Assembly: GCA_017645905.1 (NCBI GenBank) | Contig: JAGCNO010000065.1 | Coordinates: forward strand, 1 to 39,991 | DNA length: 39,991 nt | From: Prevotella sp. | GTDB lineage: Bacteria; Bacteroidota; Bacteroidia; Bacteroidales; Bacteroidaceae | Direction of reading: 5' to 3' | The notes under the pieces: model-generated | Told to the model about the DNA's origin: nothing | Databases searched by the model: none | The model's input: the letters and a program-made list of their open reading frames with translations, nothing else | Program-made: the position numbers and the translations under genes | In this document: in pieces, positions 16,056-22,588 of the stretch | Layout of the letters: each line of letters begins with the position of its first letter | Position numbering within the stretch: the first letter of the stretch is position 1

Positions 16056-16079
16056 AAAGCCCCAATGCTGGGGGGCTTT
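16056..16079 (-). terminator. Terminator that would end the recombinase gene in the circular form
   Basis: AAAGCCCC (16056-16063) pairs with GGGGCTTT (16072-16079). On the minus strand it is followed by TGTTT. It lies 17 bases after the stop at 16097 of the displaced recombinase tail and no gene in the integrated state ends here. Confidence 0.65.
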
Positions 16080-16096
16080 CCAATGATTTATGCTGT

Positions 16097-16211
16097 TTAG
16101 GTTATACTATACGTGGGCTTTATTGGGTCTGGAATATACTCACGTAATGCCCAAATCTTGTCAAGGTCTCTAAGAAAGGAGTTCGAGAATAGTTGCGTTG
16201 GGGGTACTGAG
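16097..16211 (-). pseudogene. Displaced 3' end of the serine recombinase gene
   Basis: When the two 11-bp cores are joined, the recombinase frame passes through the core (SVP) and continues with 34 codons to TAA at 16099-16097. The new tail includes SFLRDLDKIWALREYIPDP and ends YSIT. It is rich in charged and aromatic residues, unlike the antisense-tRNA tail now in place, and is followed by a terminator. The full protein would be 543 aa. The frame is fixed by the core repeat, not chosen. A 34-codon open frame has perhaps a one-in-five chance of arising at random, so the terminator is an important second line of evidence. Confidence 0.6.
16201..16211 (+). repeat. Right attachment site core (attR)
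   Basis: GGGGTACTGAG repeats the sequence at 11125-11135 exactly. Host sequence resumes here with the terminator of the tRNA gene. Confidence 0.75.
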
Positions 16212-16253
16212 GCGGGGAAAGACGAAAAATCTTTCCCCGCCAGTATTTTTTTT
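16211..16253 (+). terminator. Original terminator of the tRNA-Arg gene, cut off by the insertion
   Basis: GGCGGGGAAAGA (16211-16222) and TCTTTCCCCGCC (16230-16241) form a perfect 12-bp stem followed by TATTTTTTTT (16244-16253). No gene reads into it from the left on the plus strand in the present arrangement. Without the element it would begin four bases after the tRNA. Confidence 0.85.
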
Positions 16254-16309
16254 GCTCTTGTTGTGGCTGAGTGAGGACGGACAAATAGACAAGACTGTTC
16301 TGTCTCCTT

Positions 16310-16441
16310 GAAAGAACTATCCTTTCTCCTGGAAAGAACGGCTTATTCGATTTGAAAGAACGGCTTATTCGATTCGAAAGAACGGCTTATTCGATTTGAA
16401 AGAACGGCTTTTTCTCGTAGAAAGAACGGTTCAAAGTCGAA
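16310..16441. repeat. 22-bp tandem repeat array, six units
   Basis: Units begin at 16310, 16332, 16354, 16376, 16398 and 16420, exactly 22 bases apart. Each starts with GAAAGAAC; five of the six continue GAAAGAACGG, and the middle three end CTTATTCGATT(T/C). The first and last are more diverged. The array fills the gap between the tRNA terminator and the lipoprotein gene. A sister array is at 31478-31565. No gene lies in 16254-16445. Confidence 0.9.
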
Positions 16442-16445
16442 ACGA

Positions 16446-17279
16446 TTACTCTACCTCCTGACGATAATAGGCGGCACCTTGCTCGTTCGTCAGCATGCGG
16501 GTATTGGGGTCATAGTCATAACACTCATCTTCAGACTCCACGCCTTTTACCTTCAGGCAGATGGTGTTGCCGCTGATGGTGTAGGTGTACTCCGTGAAGT
16601 GCAGGCTGCCTATCATGCTCCATGTGGCTGTTCCGTCTTCAAGCAGGCATATACGGCTCTCGTTGCCGCCTTCTTCATTAAAGCTGTCGTAGATGCCGGC
16701 CATATTGGCGAAGGTCAGTTCCGGTACTTCCTCCTGCGGCTCATCAAGATAGCTTTGCATCGACTCCATGAAGCTGAACGAAGCCTCTTTGCCGTCGGGG
16801 TCGTCGTTGAACCTGATGATGTCGTGTACACGCCAGTCACCATCCTCGCGGCAGAAGGCGAACTTCTGGTGAACGGTCTGGACAGAACTGTTGAGAATGA
16901 AACTGACCGACGCCGTGCCCTTCTCCATGTCCAACTGCTCAAACTGGATGTCGAGGGCCTTCAGGTCATCGGGATTGCCGTCCTGCATCATCGTCCAATA
17001 GTCATCGTTGAAGAAGCCTATCTCTGCCAGTTTTGAGTCAACCTCTTCAACCCTTGCCACCATATTACGCCATTCATGACAGGCAAAACGCTGGTCAATG
17101 TCTTCTGCGTTCCGGGCAGCAGCGGCGTACAGCTCATTGATAAGAGCGACAATTTCTTCCTTCGCTTTCACAGCCGAAGAGTCGGCAACGGCTATTTCAG
17201 TACTTTTTGTCTGGGCCTTCTTTCCTCCACAAGCTGACAGCATCATCAAGGTGGAGATGATTAAAATGCTCTTTCTCAT
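16446..17279 (-). CDS. Lipoprotein of unknown function
   Basis: The 277-aa protein has a lipoprotein signal, MRKSILIISTLMMLSAC, with the lipid-bearing Cys at 17, followed by GGKKAQTKS. Residues 40-170 look like an alpha+beta domain with VSFILNSSVQTVHQKFAFCR and DWRVHDIIRF, which recalls the DUF3828 type, though I am not sure. The C-terminal part (FANMAGIYDSF...CLLEDGTATWSMIG...TYTISGNTICLK) resembles a lipocalin-like sheet that reports on small effectors. It is probably periplasmic or outer-membrane attached. A -7 box TAACTTTG lies at 17328-17321 on the minus strand. The gene ends in the 22-bp repeat array. Confidence 0.8.
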   Translation of the reverse strand: MRKSILIISTLMMLSACGGKKAQTKSTEIAVADSSAVKAKEEIVALINELYAAAARNAEDIDQRFACHEWRNMVARVEEVDSKLAEIGFFNDDYWTMMQDGNPDDLKALDIQFEQLDMEKGTASVSFILNSSVQTVHQKFAFCREDGDWRVHDIIRFNDDPDGKEASFSFMESMQSYLDEPQEEVPELTFANMAGIYDSFNEEGGNESRICLLEDGTATWSMIGSLHFTEYTYTISGNTICLKVKGVESEDECYDYDPNTRMLTNEQGAAYYRQEVE

Positions 17280-17371
17280 AACGATAACATGATTAGTAAC
17301 AGGTTTGTCATTTACGGGTGCAAAGTTAGTGAAAATATGGGGATTATCATGAAGAAAAAAGAATTATTTCT

Positions 17372-17487
17372 TTTGTTCTTCTATTGTTTTTTGCGTAACT
17401 TTGGCTTCGCCGAAGTTACTTGCACTCGGAAGAACAAAATAAAAACGCGTTTTTCCTTTGTTCTTCTCTCGTTTATTCGTAACTTTG
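17372..17487 (+). promoter_or_regulatory. Multiplied promoter of rsmI with a 38-bp palindrome
   Basis: A promoter-like module, TTTG(TTCTTC)-N-TAACTTTG, occurs three times: plus strand at 17372-17403 (spacing 20), minus strand at 17438-17411 (degenerate, spacing 16) and plus strand at 17457-17487 (spacing 19). The flip creates a hairpin GTAACTTTGGC/GCCGAAGTTAC (17395-17419) and a near-perfect palindrome at 17429-17466 with arms of 19 bases, 17 matching. The last module is the probable rsmI promoter, 26 bases before its ATG. Confidence 0.65.
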
Positions 17488-17513
17488 CACCCGAGAAAAG
17501 GTTTTATGTGAAG

Positions 17514-18188
17514 ATGGGTATTTTGTATGTTATCCCCACACCGGTGGGTAATCTTGAGGATATGACGCTGCGGGCTATCCGTCTGCTGCGAGAGGCCGAT
17601 GTCGTACTTGCCGAGGACACCCGTACGTCGGGTATCCTGCTGAAGCATTTCGACATTCACACAAGGCTGATGTCGCATCATAAGTTCAACGAGCACGGCA
17701 CGAGCGGTGCGGTGGTTGAGCGGCTGCTGGCTGGCGAGACAGTGGCGCTGATCAGCGATGCTGGCACGCCGGGCATCAGCGACCCAGGGTTCTTCCTGGT
17801 GCGTGAGGCTGTGCGGGCTGGTATTGAGGTGCAGACGCTGCCGGGTGCCACGGCCTTCGTCCCTGCGCTGGTGAGCAGTGGGCTACCTTGTGACCGCTTT
17901 GTGTTTGAGGGTTTCCTGCCACAGAAAAAGGGACGCCAGACGCGTCTGGAGTCCCTTCGTGACGAACAGCGCACGATGGTGTTCTATGAGTCGCCCTTCC
18001 GGCTGGTGAAGGCTCTGCTGCAGTTTACCGAGGTGTTCAGTCCCGACCGCCAGGCCTGTGTGTGCCGCGAAATATCGAAGGTGCACGAGGAGTCGGTGCG
18101 TGGCAGTCTGGAGGAGCTTGTGGCTCACTTCACCGCAACGCCACCCAAGGGGGAAATAGTCATTGTGGTGAAGGGGGGAAAAGACTGA
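17514..18188 (+). CDS. rsmI: 16S rRNA (cytidine(1402)-2'-O)-methyltransferase
   Basis: From ATG 17514 the enzyme has 224 aa, starting MGILYVIPTPVGNLEDMTLR, the conserved opening of the tetrapyrrole-methylase fold. It continues with AEDTRTSGILLKHF, SDAGTPGISDPG and LPGATAFVPALVSSGL (SAM-binding loops), FEGFLPQKKGRQ, and CREISKVHEE. RsmI methylates the ribose of C1402 in the small-subunit decoding centre. The larger frame that starts at 17289 runs through the promoter palindromes and is rejected. The family often has 270-290 residues, so this is a short version lacking the C-terminal extension; it ends IVIVVKGGKD, as a complete core domain would. Confidence 0.93.
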   Translation: MGILYVIPTPVGNLEDMTLRAIRLLREADVVLAEDTRTSGILLKHFDIHTRLMSHHKFNEHGTSGAVVERLLAGETVALISDAGTPGISDPGFFLVREAVRAGIEVQTLPGATAFVPALVSSGLPCDRFVFEGFLPQKKGRQTRLESLRDEQRTMVFYESPFRLVKALLQFTEVFSPDRQACVCREISKVHEESVRGSLEELVAHFTATPPKGEIVIVVKGGKD

Positions 18189-18189
18189 A

Positions 18190-18209
18190 CCCTGCGGAAA
18201 ACCGCAGGG
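18190..18209. terminator. Hairpin between rsmI and the uridine-kinase-like gene
   Basis: CCCTGCGG (18190-18197) and CCGCAGGG (18202-18209) form a perfect stem with an AAAA loop between two convergent genes. There is no T-run. Confidence 0.55.
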
Positions 18210-18223
18210 CCCGGTGGTAATGG

Positions 18224-19903
18224 TTAGTACTTGAAACTGCTGCCGCCGACGAACTCTCGCATGATGCTGGTTGGCGGTATCTCCTTGTCGCTCACTGGGA
18301 TGAAGAAGCGTATGAACTTCATCAGTCGGTGGGCGTCGGTGTATTCAGGGCAGTTCTTCGGCACGCTGCCCAGGATGACCTCTGCATGGGGGCGGAGCAC
18401 GGCGAACTCGATGTTCAGGGCCGAGTTGAACATCACGTCGGCGGTCTCCTGATAGGGGAATATCCACTGGTCTTCGGCGGCGCAGACATTCTTCCACTGG
18501 GCAATGGTCTCCTTGGCGGTGAAGGCTCCCTTGTTGTAGTCGCGGATGATGCGTCTGAGCAGCCGGTTGTCGCGTGTCGGTATCCAGTTGTGGTCATCGA
18601 GCGAGATGCTGGTCAGGGCCGAGATGTAGATCTTGAACTTCAGCGCGTCGTCTATATGGCGTGTGAGCAGCGGGTTGAGGGCGTGTATGCCTTCGATGAT
18701 GAGCACGCTCTCGCCGGTGAGCTTCAGTTTCTTTCCGTTCCACTCGCGCTTGCCGGTCTTGAAGTTATACTCCGGCACCTCCACGCGTTCGCCGTTCATG
18801 AGCCGGGTGAGGTGGTCTTCCAGGAGGGAGTACTCTACGGTCTCGATGTTGTCGAAGTCGTAGTCGCCGTTGGGCAGCAGTGGCGTGTCCACACGGTTGA
18901 CAAAGTAGTCGTCGGTAGAGAAAGAGTAGGGCCTCAGTCCGCATGCCAGCAGCTGTATGCTGAGACGCTTGCAAAACGTTGTTTTTCCCGAGCTGCTGGG
19001 CCCTGTGATGAGGACGAGCTTCAGGTTGGATTCCCTTACGCGCCGCGTTATCTCCTCGGCTATCTGCACGATTTTCTTCTCCTGCAGGGCCTCCGATACC
19101 TGTATCAGCTCCGATGCATAGCCCTTCAGCACGGCCTTGTTCACGTCGCCAGCGTTGGAGAGGTGCATGATGACGTCCCAGCGCACCTTCTCGGCAAACA
19201 TCTCATAGGTCTTGGGCATGGATGCCTTCTCGGCCAGCCGCGAGGGGTCGTTCCAGTCGGGCACACGCAGCAGGAGTCCCTCGTGGTATGGCTCCAGCTC
19301 CCACACGGTGAGGTAGCCGGCTGAGGGCACCAGCGGGCCGTAGTAGTAGTCGGCAGTGTCGCCCAGCATGTAGTAGTCGCTGTAAATCTGTCCGCTGGTC
19401 TCTAATAGCTTCACCTTGTCGGAGAATCCTCGTTCGGAGAACACGCGGATGGCCTCCTCTGTCGTCGCCTCATTGCGGCGGAAAGGCATGTCGAGATTGA
19501 TGATTTCCTGCATGCGTTTCCGGATGAGGGCAACGTCGTCGGCGCTCATCTCCCTGGTCTCGCCTCTTGAGAATCGGAAGTTGCAATAGTAACCTCGCTC
19601 CAGTGGGTGCTCCACGAAGAGCTTCGACCCAGGGAAGAGATCCTGCGTGGCCTTGTAGAGCACGAAGCAGAGTGAGCGTACGTAGGCATAGTGGCCCGGT
19701 CCTTCGCGTGCATCGAGAAACTCCACGTCGCGGTTCTGGTAGAGTCGGAACTTCAGGCCTTGGGGCGTGTTGTTCACCTTTGCAGCCACGATGGGATAGG
19801 GAAGTTCCATCTCATCCATAAAGGCGTCGTAGACCTCTAAGAGCGATGTGCCTTCGGGGAAACTCTTTGTCTTGTTGATGTTCTTACAGCGTATCTGTAA
19901 CAT
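18224..19903 (-). CDS. TGS / threonyl-tRNA-synthetase-like / uridine kinase fusion protein
   Basis: The 559-aa protein joins three parts. Residues 1-62 are a TGS domain; about 65-280 resemble the second additional domain of threonyl-tRNA synthetase (HYAYVRSLCFVLYKA, VEHPLERGYY); and from 295 there is a phosphoribulokinase/uridine kinase domain with P-loop GPSSSGKTT at 301-309, then FSTDDYFVNR and LIIEGIHALNP. Such proteins are annotated as uridine kinase or nucleoside kinase, but the synthetase-like half hints at RNA or nucleotide sensing. The biological substrate is not settled. It follows a glycosyltransferase gene after 20 bases, probably in one transcript. Confidence 0.88.
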   Translation of the reverse strand: MLQIRCKNINKTKSFPEGTSLLEVYDAFMDEMELPYPIVAAKVNNTPQGLKFRLYQNRDVEFLDAREGPGHYAYVRSLCFVLYKATQDLFPGSKLFVEHPLERGYYCNFRFSRGETREMSADDVALIRKRMQEIINLDMPFRRNEATTEEAIRVFSERGFSDKVKLLETSGQIYSDYYMLGDTADYYYGPLVPSAGYLTVWELEPYHEGLLLRVPDWNDPSRLAEKASMPKTYEMFAEKVRWDVIMHLSNAGDVNKAVLKGYASELIQVSEALQEKKIVQIAEEITRRVRESNLKLVLITGPSSSGKTTFCKRLSIQLLACGLRPYSFSTDDYFVNRVDTPLLPNGDYDFDNIETVEYSLLEDHLTRLMNGERVEVPEYNFKTGKREWNGKKLKLTGESVLIIEGIHALNPLLTRHIDDALKFKIYISALTSISLDDHNWIPTRDNRLLRRIIRDYNKGAFTAKETIAQWKNVCAAEDQWIFPYQETADVMFNSALNIEFAVLRPHAEVILGSVPKNCPEYTDAHRLMKFIRFFIPVSDKEIPPTSIMREFVGGSSFKY

Positions 19904-19923
19904 ATTGCGTTTGTTTTAGGTTT

Positions 19924-20847
19924 TTATCGGTGAAGATGCTCGCTGGCCCACGTGTAGAGCCGGCGCAACCGTAGTGAGGGCAGGGCGAGGTAAAGGCGGG
20001 CCTTGGGCGGCAGGGCAGTGGCGTGGCTGGCCATGTCGGCAAGCAGCTCGCGGTAGAAAGGACTGTGAGCCCAGTCGCTGCGGTGGCTCCATTGTGCCAC
20101 GCTGAGCATGTTGGCCAATCGGTCGGAGAGCATGTCGTCCATAAATTCGTCGTGAAGTTCCTGCGGGATGGCGTCCTTGCGCAGCTCGTTCAGTTCTTGG
20201 GCGTAGTCAGCAGTCCAGCGGAAACAGTTGCTGGTGTGCTCCTCGCCCTTGCAGTAGACGTTCTCGTAGACGATGCTCACGGACTTCTCTGTGGAGAATA
20301 CAAGGCGGAGCCAGAAGATGTAATCCTCGCCCATCATGATGTGGCGGGGCAGGTCAAAGAGCCGTGGCATCATAGTACAGCGGCGGTAGAGGCTACCCCA
20401 GGGAACGCCTATCGTTCCCTCGGCCCTTACGGCCAGGTGGCGGAATTCGTCAATGGGAATAACCCGTCGTCGCTGTTGGCCAGGCAGGCTGTGGCCGTCG
20501 CCAAAGACGATGTCGGTGTCGTCGGATATTCCTCGTGCCAGATTCTCCAGCGCGTCGGCAGGCAGCGTGTCGTCGGAGTCAACGAAGCAAATCCACTCTC
20601 CTTTAGCCTGTTCCACACCTACGCGGCGGGCTTCTGTGCGCCCCATGTTAGGCTGGTGAATCACGGTCATGCGACTGTCGCGGATAGCAATGCTGTCGGC
20701 GATGGCTGCTGTGCCGTCGGTGCTTCCGTCGTCAACTACCACCAGTTCCATGTCGGCGTAGCTCTGCGCGAGAATGCTCTCAACGCAGGCTGCAATGGTA
20801 GCCTCTGAGTTATAGGCCGGAACGATGACCGAGATTAGACTGCTCAT
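19924..20847 (-). CDS. Family 2 glycosyltransferase
   Basis: I start at ATG 20847 (307 aa), right at the conserved strand MSSLISVIVPAYNSEATIAA; the longer frame adds only seven unconserved residues. VVVDDGSTDGT, GEWICFVDSDDTLP (metal motif near residue 93) and IMMGEDYIFWLRLVF mark a GT2 enzyme with the GED acceptor-side motif. It probably adds a sugar to a surface glycan, but lies apart from the main polysaccharide locus and next to the uridine-kinase-like gene. Confidence 0.9.
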   Translation of the reverse strand: MSSLISVIVPAYNSEATIAACVESILAQSYADMELVVVDDGSTDGTAAIADSIAIRDSRMTVIHQPNMGRTEARRVGVEQAKGEWICFVDSDDTLPADALENLARGISDDTDIVFGDGHSLPGQQRRRVIPIDEFRHLAVRAEGTIGVPWGSLYRRCTMMPRLFDLPRHIMMGEDYIFWLRLVFSTEKSVSIVYENVYCKGEEHTSNCFRWTADYAQELNELRKDAIPQELHDEFMDDMLSDRLANMLSVAQWSHRSDWAHSPFYRELLADMASHATALPPKARLYLALPSLRLRRLYTWASEHLHR

Positions 20848-20861
20848 AAGGGTTGGGGTAT

Positions 20862-20903
20862 AAAGCAAAACAGGCGTGATATGTGATGAACATACCCGCC
20901 TGT
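20862..20903 (-). terminator. Terminator of the FISUMP gene
   Basis: On the minus strand ACAGGCG (20903-20897) pairs with CGCCTGT (20876-20870), followed by TTTGCTTTA. The inner part can also pair (TATG/CATA). Confidence 0.65.
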
Positions 20904-20931
20904 CTTGTATAATGTTGCGGAAAGGTTTTAA

Positions 20932-21972
20932 TTACTCGTCGCCCAAAACAGGACGGATGGAGAGACCATACTGGCGCTCGTAGAAAGAAATATAATTGTC
21001 CGCCTCGTCTTCGCAACAGTGCTTTCTGTTGATAGACAATATTGCAGCCATTGAAGTAGGCTGATGTCCGAAATGACCTTCATGTTCCTTTGACCAATAT
21101 TTTCCTCTTGGGAACATGTACTGTCCTATACGATACTCGACATACTGATACTCGATATCACCTGCTGCGGGGAGGAAGATTTCGTATTTGGACCAGTCTA
21201 AGCCGTCTCTTCCAGGATTCTTGCCCCTAAACCAGCATCCAAAAACACCTTTTGCTTCTCTTGCGCTTTTTCCACTCTGAAGCTCCTTTTTATCTGTGTC
21301 CCAATACTGGTCGGTGTAATCTAAAAGCTCCTGGAATTCATAGGCGTAAGGCATGCGCCATTTCCCACCCCAATGGAATGAAGCAGCATCATCCTCTGCA
21401 TCAAGTGCTTCCTTTCCGTCACCACAGAATGTAGAGTTACCATACGTGCCATAGCTATACCACCAAGCATCCTCTGTACCGTCTTGAACAGTGTACTTGT
21501 TGACATCCTTCCATGTTGAACCTTCGCTCCACTCATAGTTACTCCACGTAAAAGCGGTCTTCTTGTCTTCAAGCAACGTTCCTGCTTCTAAAACGTAGCC
21601 TTTATCGACGTTCGTCCCCTTTGCGGCAACCCAAGTTCTTCCACCCCAGGCGAAATATGCACCGAAATCAGAATCTTTAGAATATCCAAGGTTCTTATCA
21701 GCCCATTGTCTGCCACTGGGAAGCCCCAAGTCTACAGCTTTCGCGGCACTTTCACCGAGCTTTGTAGCGTCTGTCTGTTTCCTGAAAAAGAATTGAGCTC
21801 CTTGTTGCCTAGCTCCTGCCATGTAGCCGATGAGGGCAGACATGTCGGCTACGTCAACAGCGCCGTCGCCATTCAAGTCAAATTTCTGAACATTCTGAGC
21901 AGTAGCGGTGCTATAGCCACCCAGAAGCATTGCCAGCATCAAGCCAGCAATTGTGAGTTTAAATTTCTTCAT
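20932..21972 (-). CDS. Secreted FISUMP-type protein with dockerin-like calcium motif
   Basis: The 346-aa protein has a signal peptide (MKKFKLTIAGLMLAMLLGG, cleavage probably after ATAQ), then KFDLNGDGAVDVADMSALIG at about 30-49, an EF-hand/dockerin-like calcium loop. After it comes a long domain opening AVDLGLPSGRQWADKNLGY and holding FAWGG, WGGKWRMPYAYEFQELL and YGLSIRPVL. This is the Fibrobacter succinogenes major paralogous (FISUMP) pattern found in many Prevotella-type surface proteins. The function is unknown; a surface or extracellular location is likely. It is monocistronic, with a good promoter and terminator. Confidence 0.85.
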   Translation of the reverse strand: MKKFKLTIAGLMLAMLLGGYSTATAQNVQKFDLNGDGAVDVADMSALIGYMAGARQQGAQFFFRKQTDATKLGESAAKAVDLGLPSGRQWADKNLGYSKDSDFGAYFAWGGRTWVAAKGTNVDKGYVLEAGTLLEDKKTAFTWSNYEWSEGSTWKDVNKYTVQDGTEDAWWYSYGTYGNSTFCGDGKEALDAEDDAASFHWGGKWRMPYAYEFQELLDYTDQYWDTDKKELQSGKSAREAKGVFGCWFRGKNPGRDGLDWSKYEIFLPAAGDIEYQYVEYRIGQYMFPRGKYWSKEHEGHFGHQPTSMAAILSINRKHCCEDEADNYISFYERQYGLSIRPVLGDE

Positions 21973-22012
21973 ATTGCTATATCATTTAAATAGTTAGGTT
22001 CAATCTGATGTG

Positions 22013-22044
22013 CAAAGGTATGGATTTATTGACACACGTACAAA
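22013..22044 (-). promoter_or_regulatory. Promoter of the FISUMP gene
   Basis: Minus-strand TTTG (22044-22041) and TACCTTTG (22020-22013) are 20 bases apart, a full consensus match, with a leader of about 35 bases. Confidence 0.75.
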
Positions 22045-22090
22045 TATTTGTTATACTTTTTGCCAATATTTAACAATTATTATCAGTTAG

Positions 22091-22573
22091 CTAAGCTGAG
22101 GGCTGTTGATTCTCGTCTGCATCGTACTCTCGGTGCAAGTGGCCGAAGATTCTGTGATGGATGAAATTCATGGCTTCCAGACAGACGATCACCATGACGG
22201 TGGCTGCCGTTGCGAGTCCGTACATGCCCACTCCTGCGGTCATGCCGATGGCCGATGTGACCCATAGTCCGGCTGCGGTGGTGAGTCCTTTCACCACGTT
22301 TCTCTGGAAGATGATGGTTCCGGCGCCGATGAAACCGATACCGCTTACCACTTGTGCAGCCATACGTGCCGGGTCGCGCTGTATGATGACGCCCGGAACG
22401 GCCTCGAAGTTGTCGAAGCCGTGCATGGACAGTACCATGAAGAGTGCCGAGCCGAGGCCCACAAGGAAATGAGTGCGGAAACCGGCCTCCTTCGACCGGT
22501 ATTCGCGTTCCAGTCCGATGGCGCCGCCAAGCATTGCGGCGATAAAAATAGTCAGTACGTAACTCCAGTTCAT
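22091..22573 (-). CDS. MgtC/SapB family membrane protein
   Basis: The 160-aa protein starts with YVLTIFIAAMLGGAIGLERE and keeps GFRTHFLVGLGSALFMVLS, DPARMAAQVVSGIGFIGAGT and GLTTAAGLWVTSAIGMTAG, the family's membrane signature, with about five spans. In other bacteria MgtC relatives act in magnesium limitation and tune ATP synthase; in Bacteroidota the role is untested. It is the last gene of the miaB-recN-pseudoprotease-mgtC unit, 15 bases after the preceding gene. The hydrophilic tail HREYDADENQQPSA is short. Confidence 0.92.
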   Translation of the reverse strand: MNWSYVLTIFIAAMLGGAIGLEREYRSKEAGFRTHFLVGLGSALFMVLSMHGFDNFEAVPGVIIQRDPARMAAQVVSGIGFIGAGTIIFQRNVVKGLTTAAGLWVTSAIGMTAGVGMYGLATAATVMVIVCLEAMNFIHHRIFGHLHREYDADENQQPSA

Positions 22574-22588
22574 ATTTTCTGTATTGTC

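Larger units (their letters stand above)
11125..16211. mobile_element. 5.1-kb integrated element in tRNA-Arg(CCT) with serine recombinase and replication initiator
   Basis: The element is bounded by an 11-bp direct repeat and carries a large serine recombinase at its left end, a companion small peptide, a small serine recombinase, a Cro/CI-like regulator, an O-acetyltransferase, a rolling-circle-type Rep and a small helper. No relaxase, coupling protein or conjugation gene is visible, so any transfer would depend on other elements. The DNA is more AT-rich than the host genes to its right. Deleting it joins the tRNA to a strong hairpin terminator four bases downstream, good evidence that it is an insertion. 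It may be an integrating plasmid-like or satellite element. Confidence 0.85.

Noticed and set aside
11125-16211. Conjugative element
   Set aside because: No relaxase, coupling ATPase or Tra-type gene is visible; the element is too small for self-transfer.
16310-16441. CRISPR array
   Set aside because: The 22-base units follow each other directly and their variable halves still resemble one another; no spacers and no cas genes are present.
17289-17513. Long N-terminal extension of RsmI
   Set aside because: It would translate the promoter palindromes and has no similarity to the family, whose conserved start is MGILYVIPTP at 17514.
18329-19324. 331-aa plus-strand frame opposite the uridine-kinase-like gene
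   Set aside because: It is a shadow of a GC-rich coding region on the other strand; the product is low in diversity and matches no protein pattern.
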